64,000 nt of DNA from Cucumis sativus (Eukaryota > Streptophyta > Magnoliopsida > Cucurbitales > Cucurbitaceae), in assembly GCF_000004075.3 (NCBI RefSeq), contig NC_026657.2, positions 28,180,408 to 28,244,407 of the forward strand. Reading direction: 5' to 3'. The position numbers were made by a program, and so were the translations under genes. Each line of letters starts with the position of its first letter. Position 1 is the stretch's first letter. The notes beneath the pieces were generated by a model, which had not been told where the DNA came from, made no database searches, and saw nothing but the letters and a program-made list of their open reading frames with translations. Below, in pieces: positions 53,281 through 64,000 of this stretch.

Positions 53281-55444
53281 ATACTAATTAGAAGATAGGA
53301 GAAATGATAATAAAATGAAGTAGATTAATTTGATAATTCCACCAACCGACAATCTCTCGAATTTATCCAATTTCGTTCTTTTCAATAAAATTCAACTCAT
53401 CCATATAAATCCTTAATATAAAATGGATAACTCTGCTTTTTTTTTTTCTTTCCATTCTGTTTTTCAATTTAATTTTGATTAACTGATTGTGTTTTGATTG
53501 GATTATTTGCATTCAAAATGTGTAAACATTGTGTACTAAAATTACCTTTTGTTTCAATTTCGTCCATAAACGTTAGACATTAAATTCACTTTCACTACTC
53601 TTACCTAACCTCTTGATTTGATCTTATACCATCTTTTATAAACTTATGCACATTCTTAAAATGTCCTACTTGTATTTCTTAATAAAAGAAAATTCCTAAA
53701 TTAAGTATTAAGATGATTAGGTTAGGATGTCTAACCCTCAAAAACAAAAAGTTTATTTTTCTATTTTGGTAGGTTCAAATCTTTGTTCTTTTCAATCAAT
53801 TTGACAATTTCAACCCATCTTATATCATTAACCATGTATTTTTTATTAAAATATAAAATATAAATTGAGTCTACAACTTAATATTTTAAAATTTACGAAA
53901 ATAACAAATTAACATGTTCCGCCTAATTAAAACGGTCAAAAGTCTAAAATATTTATTGTTATAATAATATCAATTGTTGATTGATTACAATCTAATATTA
54001 GTTGTCAACTATACAAATTGTTACATGATAACTATTGTAAAATTGTCTAGGAGATATAATTGATGTTTGACTATAATAATAAATGATATTGATTGTCATT
54101 TGATTGTTGTTTAACGTATCTAATACTTTAAATTAATATTTATTGATATTTGAAAATAGATGAAAACCAAATAAAAAAACTATCTCACTTTCGATAAATT
54201 AAAAAAAAGAAGGTAAAAGTTAAGGACGAAGTTATTTAAGTAATTCAATGACAAAGAAAGGTAATAAAAAAACAAATTAAATATATCTAAAAAATAAAAA
54301 ATAAAAAACACATGTTTATTATGCAAGCTGTAATCCCCCCACTATTTAAATCTCTTTCCATAAAGAAAAAACTACGAAAAGGAAAGAGATGGGAAATTGA
54401 GGGGGGTTAAATTTGGAATTTTGAAAAATAGACTAAAGTGATTCAGATATTTATTTATTTTGTTGCCATATTTACATTTTGCACTATAAACACAAATGAT
54501 TAGATTAGACATGTACATCATCATATAAGTAGACAGTAAATTGAAATTGTAAACCAAAAAATGAAAATATAAAATTTAACAAATATATCGACTCATTTTC
54601 TGTCAAGTCCGTATTTATACGTAAAAGTGCCAACGTGTATAATTTTCATAATTCTTAAAATCTTAATTACAATAATTGAAATTTTGACCAAAATTAAAAA
54701 CAAAAGTAATTTTTTAAAACTTACTTTTTTTTTTTTTTTTTTAGTTTAAAAATTCTAGCTTGGTTATTTAAACTAAAAAGTTTTAAAATTATAGCTTAAC
54801 TATTGAAAAAGGTAGATATTAAAGGAAGAAATCTAGAGAAAAATAGTGGTAATAGACTTAATTGGAAAAAAAAAATCAAATGGTTACCTATCCAAGTTTA
54901 AACTCATATTCAACTTGTCAATAAAAATTAAACACAAATTCAAATATTTATGTCGTTGTCACTTATTCAGGTTATATTAAGAATTTTCTATCTAATTATT
55001 ATGTAAAATTAGATAGAAGTTGACTGAAAAATCTCTAATATGTCATATTTGTTTATTAGTGACTATAAAAGTTAATTTGAAAATTATATGCAGAATAAAA
55101 AAAAACTATTACATTTTTTATGAATAGAAAAATAGTAACACAGTATTAACTTCGAATTTATGGATATGATTCCTCTCTTATGTTTTAATTGTATAAAAAT
55201 GAAAAATTATAGATGGCATCAAAATTTAAAAAGAAGAGAGACAAAATAAAATTAGAAATAAAGAAAAGAATGAGAGCGGTAAATGTGATAAATTAGGTAA
55301 GTGAATAGATGGCACCAACGGCGGTAAAAAGTAAAAAGGATAAGGTAGAAAGAGGAAAAGGTAAAAAAGGCAAGAAGGTAAGTGAGGAATAGCAATAAAT
55401 AATAGAAAAGAAGATAAGAAGAGAATAAAAGTCTGATGGAAGGA

Positions 55445-55452
55445 ACACGTCA
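55445..55452 (+). promoter_or_regulatory. ACGT-core element upstream of DnaJ 8 gene B
   Basis: ACACGTCA, about 190 bases before the ATG, matches the element of gene A. It is followed by an expanded (TC)n run and the same CCATTGG motif. Confidence 0.35.
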
Positions 55453-55636
55453 TCTCTCTCTCTCTCTCTAAAATTGACCCATTGGATAAGAACCGACGAT
55501 CTCGCCCCTCCACACCCTCCCTATTCCCAATCTTCTATTTATTTCCCTTCCCCTTCCCTTTTCTTTTCCTCCATTCTTCATTCCAACGTTACTACACTTT
55601 CCTCTTCCTTTCAACACCCTCCCATTTCCAAAATTA

Positions 55637-56839
55637 ATGGCCTCCGTCGCTACTGCTGGATTCATCGCACCATCTTCCTCTTCCTCTTCATGTTTTTCCC
55701 ATACTAATCGTCCAAACAAGAATCCGACTTCCACTAATCAATTTAGAGTTTCTTGTTCTTATTCTTCTTCTTCCCTCGCCGATCCTTATCGAACTCTTCG
55801 GATTCAACCCGGTTCCTCTGAATCTGAAGTCAAAAAAGCCTTCCGACGTCTCGCTCTTAAGGTTTCTTCTTTTCTTTCTTTCCATTTCTTTATATTACAG
55901 GATTTGTTCCATCCTACTGATTCTTACGATTTCTTTGATTCTTTTTTTTTATCAGTATCATCCTGATGTTTGTAAAGGGAGAAATTGTGGCGTTCAGTTT
56001 GAACAAATCAATGAAGCTTACGTTGTACGTGATCATACCCTCTTTTTTCTTTTTAATTATTTACTCAAATTTGAATCAATTATTGAAATGATTGATTTTT
56101 TTTTCTTTCTTTCTTATAATAATAATAATTGTGCACCTATTATTGCAATAACTAATTTTTGTTTCTTTCCTCACATAATTACTAAACTAATTAAATATAT
56201 AGACATTTTAGAGGAAATAGTTTGAATTTCACTATATGTAGCGCAATTGAGTGTTTGATTAGGTTCATGTCGGTTTCATAGTGTTTTCGGTCATTCTATC
56301 ATTGATTTTCCTATACCTATTTGTCGTATATCATATCAGGTTAAATTATATACATACACACACTTGCACTTTGTCTTTTGCTTTTATTGGGTCCCAGATT
56401 GACCCAAATTTGTTTAAGCCTTTTTATGTAAATTGCAAATTTGATCGTTGCGCTGTGTTGGTTATCATAGATTGGGTAGAGATGAAGTTGGGTCCCAAAC
56501 ACTTCCACCGTGTTTGTCTTATACATAATATCTACTATTGGCCTATTTGTAAATTCTAATAATCGATCAAATTTGTATGTGAATTCAATTCTTGCAACAG
56601 ATCTGAGTTATGAAGATAGTTTGAATTTTGCTAACGAGGTGATTTTTGATTTTGTGAAACAGATTGTGATGAATAACTTAAGAGGTATAGCAACACCAAT
56701 AGAAGAGACATATGAAACAAAATATTATGAAGGGACTGATGAACCGACGAGAAAATATGGGGAACCAGATTGGGACTCATATGAAGAATGGATGGGATAT
56801 GAAGGAGCGTGGATGGGTGATTATTCATCTCAATATTAA
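55637..56839 (+). CDS. J8: Chloroplast J-domain protein, DnaJ 8 type, copy B (156 aa)
   Basis: Three exons: 55637-55861, 55956-56024, 56663-56839, with the same intron positions and phases as gene A. The transit peptide is Ser-rich with six Ser where gene A has eight. The J domain from [12 protein letters not shown] to the second exon is identical to gene A, with HPD intact. Differences are confined to the transit region (for example [11 protein letters not shown] against [10 protein letters not shown]) and to the acidic tail ([13 protein letters not shown] against [18 protein letters not shown] against PKTKYG). The final [16 protein letters not shown] is the same. There is no frameshift or stop, so the duplicate appears functional. 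The presumed TATA position reads TATTTATTT (55536-55544), weaker than in gene A, which could give different expression; that is inference. Confidence 0.92.
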
Positions 56840-58879
56840 TCCTGAAATTTAAAACCCAAAAACAAAAAATTAAAAGTCAGTTATGATTTGCACATAGAAT
56901 TGGTCTTTAATCTATCAACATCATCAACAACCAACGGTTGTGATGATTTGGTTTGGCTATGTATATATGGTGGAAAAAGAGGGGAAGTTGAAAATTGGTA
57001 TTAATTCACTAATTTGTGTACCCCTTTATTTTAGTGGTGGTGGTGTCGTTGTTGTACATATGGTCAAGAACAGAGCCTTTTGGTCTTTTAATAATATGAA
57101 AAGGCTTTGAAGGAATGGCCTATCAAAGTTGTGGTGGGGCATTTGTGTTTTTATCTTTTTTTAAACTCTTGTCTGGTTGTTTGCCCAATAGAGAAGGTGG
57201 TGCTTTTTTGTGTACTCGTTTCTGTTCAATATTATCCGTTTGTGAATTTAATTAAAAAGGTGGGGGATAGGAATATAACTATTACCTCTGTTGAGTTTCA
57301 TTTGAATGGAAAGGAATTGCCTTCGGGAATATTCCGGAATTGTCATTTTTAAGATTAACCGGAAACGTATTTTTAACTATTTAAAATCAATTTTGATGAC
57401 CTAAAAATGTTCAAATTTACGACAAAATTGGAAAATCTACTTTCTTTACGTTATTTTGAGTTCTTGTGTATTCATCCTTTTTTTCTGGTAGGAAGTTAAC
57501 CTTGTTTATTAATATTATTTGCTTTTGAGTTGGTGGATATTATTTAATTGATCAGGAGACGATGTTATGAGCAAAATTTTCAAAAGGAGTAAGTTGAGAA
57601 AGCTGAGATTGACGAGATAAAATAGACAAGAAACGATTAAAATACCTATATTTAGTTCCTATACCAAAAATAGTAAAATTAATAGTTCGATTTCGTCCTG
57701 TGAATTAATGAAATCAAATACATTACGATATTTATTAAATTATAATTTGGATTGTTTTATTTTAAATTATAATGATACATGTTCATGTCTTACATTATTT
57801 TAGATTTATATTTAAAAGTAAATAGTTAAATGTTGTAGTAAATAATAAAAGTATAATTAATGCAGAATAATAAAAATGGTTTTAAATTGTGGGTCAAAAT
57901 TTGTGTAGCTGGAACTAGAAGGGGTGAATTATAGTCTTGGCGTGATTTTCGTTTTAAAATTTTTAAAATTGAATTTTATAATCCATCTTAATTTATTAAA
58001 ATGTTTTAAAGCTTAGAAAAACTGTCAGATGTTCATTACAATTTTTTTGTAAACAAAAATAATTGTGAGGATAATTTTGAAATGAAATCAATATTTTTTA
58101 ATATGTTTATCTATTCAAAGTTTATACTAATTGTGAGATCATGATATGAACCTCGTAGCAAAAAATAGAGTAAACATGAATAGTCGTGAAATCGTGACAT
58201 GAACTTCACACGTAGCAATATCATATGAAAAGAATATTAAATAATTAATTTTTTTTTTGAATAAGATGAGTTATGATCGGTCCATTTGTATGTATTATTT
58301 TTATAATGTAATTTTAATTTTTACTAACGTTACTGTACTATTAAGTTTGGCGGGAGAGATTTTAGAAAGCTAAAGGTTGGGCTTTACCGTCTTAACTATT
58401 TCACGCCTAATTGTATGTATCAATTTAAATTTTAATCAATAAATTATCAATTTAAATGTAAAAATATAGCAAAAATTTAAAAGAATTACAGATATAACAA
58501 AATTATCACTTGTATCGCTGATAGACTTCGTATAGTCTATCACCAATAGACTATGTTATAAATTTTAAAATGTTGTTATATACTTAATTATTTTGAATCT
58601 AATTGCTAAATTTGCAACTATTCCTTTTATATATATATCAAAAACAATATAATGGAGAGTTTAAATTAATATATGTATATAAGTTCAAAGTATAAATTGA
58701 TACACTCGTAAAAGTTTATGATCTAAATTTATATATTTATTAGTTTGTAGTTTAGATTGATATAACTCCAAAGTTGAAGATTTAAATTGATATAATTATT
58801 AAGTTAAGGTACTATAAATTAAAAAATTTCCTACGAGAACTTTTATATATAGAGAAATGGGATACTTTTTTTAGTATTA

Positions 58880-59177
58880 ATTTGGGCAAGGAGTTGGTTA
58901 TAATAGTTTTATGAAGCTATAATAGTTTGTGTATGTGATATAGATTATGTTAATTTGAATTTATAAAAACATGTATTTGAGGTGTAAACTACTTTAGTTT
59001 TATAAGAAAATAGTAAACATTGTAGCAAATAATAGAAAAATGGTGAATAGAAAATAGTAAATATTGTAGAGTAAGAGCATTGAAATAATGTTGACTATAG
59101 CTAAGCGAGGACACAAAATAGTGTTTACTGTAGCAATACATAGTTATTATAGTCTTAGTCTAGTTGGTGCTCCAAAT
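58880..59177. mobile_element. MITE-like element, second copy of the GTAAACAxTGTAGCAAA family
   Basis: The left end is TTTGGGCAAGGAGTTGGTTA; the right end in reverse complement is ATTTGGAGCACCAACTAGAC, giving a recognisable imperfect inverted terminus. The interior has AGTAAACATTGTAGCAAATA and TAGTGTTTACTGTAGCAA, as in 37655-37971. It is non-coding. Confidence 0.55.
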
Positions 59178-59239
59178 GCCTCAAGTTATAGTAAAATTTT
59201 CTACATTCCTTTTTGTTTATTAATATAGGAATTGATACG

Positions 59240-59390
59240 AATCTATAGTGTCTATCAGTGATAGAAACTGAAAAAAGTCATTGATAAAAATCGATATAAG
59301 TCTATCATTGACATTATCAGTAATAGAAACTGACACAAGTCTATTACTAAGAGGTTTGTAGAAGTCTATTAGTATCTATTAGTGTTTTTT
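59240..59390. repeat. Short-period TCTATCAGTGATAGA repeat cluster
   Basis: Repeated words of the type AGTCTATCA..TGATAGAAACTGA alternate with AGTCTATTAGT. Each word is near-palindromic. Related words occur at 58505-58560 (CGCTGATAGACTTCG ... AGTCTATCACCAATAGACTA). Confidence 0.6.
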
Positions 59391-59689
59391 TTTTCGATAA
59401 ATAGTTTGATATTTTTTTTTTTGGTAAATTTTTTTTTTTTCAAATGTAAATGTTCATTAGTGTGTTGAGATAAGTTGCAAATACAGGGTGTAACTTACAA
59501 ATAAAATACCTATTTATTTCTTTGAGGTTGAAGATTTAAATTCATACATACCCCCACCTTTCATATACATTGAAAAATAAGTTTTTTACTGATTTCTAAC
59601 ATCATATAAAACAATTTTATTTTGTAGTTATTTGAATTTTTTGGTAAATTTTCACAATTGCAAATTTGGTTTTTTCTACGCATACTAAT

Positions 59690-60215
59690 TTTGATTTCTT
59701 GATAGCCATGGTAAGGACCATCAAGAAATTTTTTCTTGATACGGTTAAGAAAAATCCCCTTATTTTGTTGAAGAAATATGGAAAAATGTAAAAAATTGTG
59801 GATTTTTTGTTTCCTTCATGGACAAAGTTTCCTTAATTTTGTTGATGGTCAATAAACATCCAGAAAACTATTTCTCGATGGATAATAAACATCAAAGATA
59901 ATATATTACCTGACTGACAATGCTCATTAAGTTAGCTTTTCTTTGGTAGACGATAAGCATTAAAAAATAAATTTTCTTTATTTGCAATGAACATCGTCGA
60001 AAAAAATCTATATATTTATTTTGGATTTCTTGATGCATTTAGAATTTTCTTGATGGACAAAGACAAGAAAAAAAATAATGGGTAAGGTATATAAAAAAAA
60101 AATGATATCTTGATGGACATTGCCCATTAAGAAAAAGTATTTAGGGTTTAGGATAAGATCATGGACAAGACCCATAAATATCTTGATGGGTAACGAAAAA
60201 ACTATTTTCTAAGAA
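59690..60215. repeat. Cluster of CTTGATGG/CCATCAAG repeats, possible transposon subterminal region
   Basis: Variants of TTTCTTGATGGACA recur about seven times in direct orientation and as inverted CCATCAAGAAA near 59716. They are spaced irregularly. Dense short repeats of this kind are typical of the subterminal regions of CACTA or related DNA transposons. No transposase or ends were identified. Confidence 0.4.
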
Positions 60216-61808
60216 GCATAAAATTCGAACTCTCGTTAATAGGCTTAGAAAACACGATATTCATCGATAATATTCTTAAAGTTTTACTATTTAAATGTTG
60301 TAATTATAATCAGATTGAAATGAGTGAATTTATCAAAATTGAATTAGTTATTGTATTCAACTTTAATGAATTGAATTGAAAGTTTGTAGTTTAGGGTTTT
60401 TAAAATTTGTAGAAGTTGTAGAAGATGATAGAAGTTGTTTATAAATTTAGATATCAATGTTACAATTGTTAGTACAATCCTCAACGAGGAGAAAATCAAG
60501 ATATGAAGATGCCAATTAGCATATTTTTTGACGTGCTTTGCATATCAAAGAATGTCAGATTTGTAAAAACTTTAATTTCTTTTAGCTTTTAAACATGGGT
60601 AAACAAACAAAATAACTACGTTTAATTGGTACGTGTTTTGGAGTGATTTTAAAATAAAATCCACGTAATCATCTAGTTGTAATCAATGTATATAAAGTTA
60701 AAAATAAATCACATGCACCCATAGGAGAAAAAGAAAAGGACGAGTACTAGTAAAAACCTCCCCTATGAGTAGAAGATACAATACAACAATCATCAACAAA
60801 ATACATCATTGGCAACAAAATGTTGCATAAAATCACGTGTAAAGATGTATACACATAAATGAAAGGAAGATGACGAGAACTTGAAGAAATCATTGAAAGA
60901 GAAGTAAGCTGGGTTTCTTTTTCTCACTCTCTCACCCCAATCTCTCATCAAAAGCAAGAAAATATCATTCCATCAAAATCTTCTTTTAGCTTTATTCATA
61001 GGCTTAATAACTGAAGACTAGATTACAAAAATATCTTAAGGTTTTCTATTTTTCTCTTGGGGTGATACAATACGATCACTTGATAAGCTTAACATACATT
61101 TATATATATTGAGTACATGAAGGATTGAAGGTACTAAAATTCAGTTTATATTAGAGAAAATCATCGTACATACATATAATTAATGAGGGTATAAAAGTAA
61201 CCTCTATTTGTCCATTTGTCTTTGTAAATGAATCACAACCTAAGATTTACTACATATTATATATATAGATGTGGATGATTTGAGCAAAAACTTTTGAAGG
61301 GAGTTTAAAAACAAATAGAGTTCCCTAACAAATATAGCAGAGATTATAAGTTTTTTTCTTAGGTTGCAGAGAAAGAATAATTAAGAGGGTGGATAATTGA
61401 ATAGAGAATACATTATTATTTATTAGCATTAAGGAATTGAATTTGTTTTTAGAATATGGAGGGTAGAATGGAAAAACAGTTTTAAAGAAACAATTTGGTT
61501 AATAGTTATAAATAGATATATAAGTTTTACTAAAAAGTGAAAAAAGAAAACAGAAAGAAAAGGTAGAAGTTAAACCTAAAGTCTTCAAGGTTTGTAAAGA
61601 GTGTGTCTGAATTTAATAGCAACGACAAATTTAATAAAAGAGAGAACGACTAAAGAAGGAAAGAAAGGCTTTTTATAAAATTTTGTCCTTCGAACTAATT
61701 GTTATTTGGATTAATTGAGAAGTGATGAGAGTGATAATTGAGGAAATTTGAAAGTTCATTTTTGTGTGTGAAATTATATGGTCAGCAGCATCACTGAATC
61801 CTCAGATT

Positions 61809-61875
61809 CCTTCCTTCCTTCCTTCCTTCCTGCCTTCTTCTTCTTCTTCAATCAATCAATCAATCAATCAATCAT
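61809..61875. repeat. Compound microsatellite in the MRS2 promoter or leader
   Basis: Successive runs of (TTCC)n, (TTC)n and (AATC)n: about six TTCC units, four TTC units and six to seven AATC units. It lies about 570-630 bases upstream of the MRS2 start codon, so it is a likely length polymorphism. Confidence 0.9.
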
Positions 61876-62061
61876 CGCTTCCATCTTTCACATAACCCAA
61901 TCGCAAATTCTCCCCCTTCTCCTATCTAAAATCTAGGTTTTCAATTCTTCTTTTCTCCTTCAGTCCTTGATTTAATCGGCCTCTGAAATCGGATAACTGA
62001 TTGTGTATTTTCATCACCTATACGCTCTCTGAGGGTCCGCCGCCTTGCTTCTCCTGTGGAG

Positions 62062-62428
62062 GTGATTCTCTTTTTCTTTTGCGTTTTCTATTGTTTCCTT
62101 ACTCGATTTCGACATACATCTATTAGGTTGCAGTTATTTCTGTGAGAAATAGATTTGGTTGTGAATTATTCTTAAGTTACTTGAATTTCACTTCTAGACT
62201 GTACGAACATTGCGGATGGATTATTTAATCACTGTTGTATATTAAGGTAGGGAAAATATTTGATTTCGTGTTGCTGATTATTGTTTGTTCGAGTTAGAAG
62301 CGTGATTGATCGATACGGGCGTTTTTATCTGTGTACAATATATATTTAATTAATATATGTGGGGCTGAAGTTGATTGGGAATGTCAAGTGTGCATGTTTC
62401 CTAACTGTTTTTAAGTTGTTCCATTTAG
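62062..62428 (+). other. Probable 5'UTR intron of the MRS2 gene
   Basis: Donor GTGGAG|GTGATT at 62062 and acceptor CCATTTAG ending at 62428 enclose a T-rich 367-base segment. It ends 12 bases upstream of the ATG. Leader introns of this kind are common in plant genes. This is predicted from splice signals only. Confidence 0.5.
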
Positions 62429-62440
62429 ATATCTCTGTAA

Positions 62441-63043
62441 ATGGCGGATCTCAAAGAGCGGTTGCTTCCACCAAAACCTGCTTCGGCTATTAATCTTAGG
62501 GAGGCAATTAATAATCGACCATCAGCCTCTGGCAGGGTGCCTTTTCAAGGTGTGGATGTTCTAGGGTTGAAGAAGCGAGGTCAGGGACTTAGATCTTGGA
62601 TCCGAGTAGATTCCTCTGGGAATTCCCAGATTATTGAGGTTGATAAGTTCACCATGATGCGTCGTTGTGATCTACCTGCACGTGATTTGCGGTTGCTTGA
62701 TCCTTTGTTTGTTTACCCTTCAACAATTCTTGGTAGAGAGAAGGCTATTGTAGTCAATCTAGAGCAGATTCGATGCATTATAACAGCTGATGAAGTTTTG
62801 CTGTTAAATTCCCTTGATAGTTATGTACTGCAGTATGTGGTCGAGCTACAAAGACGATTAAAAGCCACTGGGGTTGATGAGGTTTGGCAGAATGATGCAA
62901 ATCACGGTGCTGACTTAAACAGAAGAAGAGGAAGTAGGAATTTTGATAATGTATTTGTAAACACCTCTCCTGATTATCTGCCCTTTGAGTTCAGAGCTTT
63001 AGAAGTTGCTTTGGAGGCAGCTTGTACATTTCTTGATTCCCAG
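62441..63043 (+). CDS. MRS2-1: MRS2/MGT magnesium transporter (MRS2-1-like), first coding exon only
   Basis: Membrane Mg2+ channel of the CorA-MRS2 superfamily; the plant MRS2-1 subgroup is reported at the vacuolar membrane. ATG at 62441 gives 201 residues before the donor CAG|GTGAGT at 63044. Recognisable family blocks are ADLKERLLPPKPASA, GVDVLGLKKRGQGLRSWIRV, KFTMMRRCDLPARDLRLLD, FVYPSTILGREKAIVVNLEQ and PDYLPFEFRALEVALEAA. These are the N-terminal CorA-like alpha/beta domain. Wording is closest to my memory of Arabidopsis MRS2-1/MGT2. The two transmembrane helices and the GMN selectivity motif lie in later exons outside the window, and no second exon is visible up to 64000. The preceding exon is probably untranslated (leader intron 62062-62428). 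Confidence 0.93.
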
Positions 63044-64000
63044 GTGAGTAGAAATAGAAATTTGACCTTTTTCTTTTTGTTTTTTTAGTACTGGTTTATT
63101 TCATGTTAATTGTATGCGTTTTAATTAAGTAATGCTTTTTTTTATAAAAAAAGTTGAGAGAGAGAAGATAGGTTTCACTCTTCAGTAATGCTTTTCCATA
63201 TTGCCACTTGAAAAATGCTAACAAATGGAGCAAATAGGCTATGAAAGGTCATTTATCTTTTGGATTTTAGGCCATAAGTTTCTACTGAGACTAAACATTT
63301 ATTCCTGTTTTAATTATGATGTAACTTGGTACAATATTGTTTATAACTCCAAAATTCATCACCCTGAACGTTTGAAGTTTATAGATTATCCTGCTCCTAT
63401 TCTTTATTACTGTAAACCTCTGGTAATTAGAGGATACCACTCAAGTTGTACGGTGGTGCAGCTGTATTTCTTATTCTTAAGGACCTTTTTATTGGATGGG
63501 AGGTGGTAGATATTAAGATTTCGTTCTATTTGGTGGAAGAACGTTGTCTATTTTTTTATCTTGCTGTAGAAGATATTTATTTATTTACTTCATCTCATGT
63601 TATTAAAATATTCAAATTTTTACTATCCTTATTCTTTCTGTAATGATGTTTTGTCAGATAATGTTGTTTATGTGGGTAGATTCTTCTTTACTGATTTCAA
63701 ATTTAGTATTTTCATATTAATTAACATCTAAATTGTTTCTGAAGAATCTCATTTGACATGGTACCCTAAACACACACATTATGTATTGCTTTCTGGCTTG
63801 GTTCTTAGTTTGGCAAAACTGAGGGTGAAGAAAAAGATACTTTCTTAAGGGCCTTGTTAGCTTCTATACTTGAGACATTGATCAGTTAAGGTCCCCCTGT
63901 CCTTAAATAATATAATTATAAAAACAGGAAAAAAGAAAATAGAAATATGTTATAAATAAAACCGTTTTCGATATATGTCTTCATATTTTTACTGGCTAGT
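63044..64000 (+). other. First coding-region intron of the MRS2 gene, running off the window
   Basis: Starts with consensus GTGAGT. It is T-rich and AT-rich, and no exon with the expected continuation (ASELE...PLLDEL in the family) was found before 64000. Short frames inside (63225-63509, 63446-63643) have no protein-like character. Confidence 0.7.

Larger units (their letters stand above)
49795..58400. repeat. Tandem segmental duplication, copy B (contains DnaJ 8 gene B)
   Basis: Direct repeat of about 41430-49040. It carries about 2.75 kb (roughly 50535-53280) where copy A has an unrelated 1.06 kb, and it lacks the roughly 780 bases found at 45515-46290 of copy A. Intergenic parts show many small indels. 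The gene, its introns and its proximal promoter are much better conserved. Confidence 0.8.
56840..62440. other. Intergenic region before the MRS2 gene
   Basis: The end of duplication copy B runs to about 58400. Beyond it are AT-rich repeats with TCTATCAGTGATAGA words (58500-58570 and 59240-59390), a MITE-like element (58880-59177), and a cluster of CTTGATGGAC-type repeats (59690-60215). The MRS2 promoter and leader occupy about 61000-62440. No other gene is supported. Confidence 0.5.

Noticed and set aside
63225..63643. Two frames of 94 and 65 residues after MRS2 exon 1
   Set aside because: They lie inside the intron that follows CAG|GTGAGT and do not match the expected continuation of the transporter.

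Overview
This is a 64 kb piece of an AT-rich plant nuclear genome. The genes have many GT-AG introns, the intergenic DNA is full of MITE-like elements, microsatellites and decayed repeats, and every recognisable protein is a land-plant family: RAD23b, a BLUS1-type STE20 kinase, an LRR receptor kinase, chloroplast DnaJ 8 and an MRS2 magnesium transporter. Gene and repeat style suggest a eudicot, and my impression is a cucurbit, but that assignment is inference from memory and was not tested. No RNA gene, CRISPR array, virus or intact autonomous transposon could be supported.

Layout. At 373-660 (-) is a short conserved membrane protein with a probable 5'UTR intron. At 4392-8958 (-) is a complete 12-exon RAD23-type ubiquitin receptor (401 aa predicted), with a roughly 0.5 kb transposon-like insert in its tenth intron. 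At 13308-21036 (+) is a 20-exon STE20/GCK kinase (701 aa predicted). About 7 kb of repeats follow, including a decayed 163-bp-period array. At 28177-31684 (+) is a two-exon LRR receptor-like kinase (1006 aa predicted) with a non-RD (HCD) catalytic loop. After 8 kb of gene-poor DNA, 40022-41089 (+) is a two-exon small secreted glycine-rich protein with a GPI-signal-like tail. From about 41.4 to 58.4 kb lies a head-to-tail segmental duplication; each copy carries one intact three-exon chloroplast J-domain gene (46674-47878 and 55637-56839, 156 aa each). At 62441 (+) an MRS2-type magnesium transporter begins; only its 5' region and first coding exon lie in the window.

The genes form no pathway or operon; they are independent plant transcription units. 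The most informative structure is the J8 tandem duplication: coding exons, introns and proximal promoters are nearly identical, while the flanks have kilobase-scale indels, and the presumed TATA element differs between copies. I see no evidence of a wholly new biological system here. The items most worth follow-up are the J8 duplication, the glycine-rich GPI-like protein that I cannot assign, the non-RD receptor kinase, and several unclassified repeat families.
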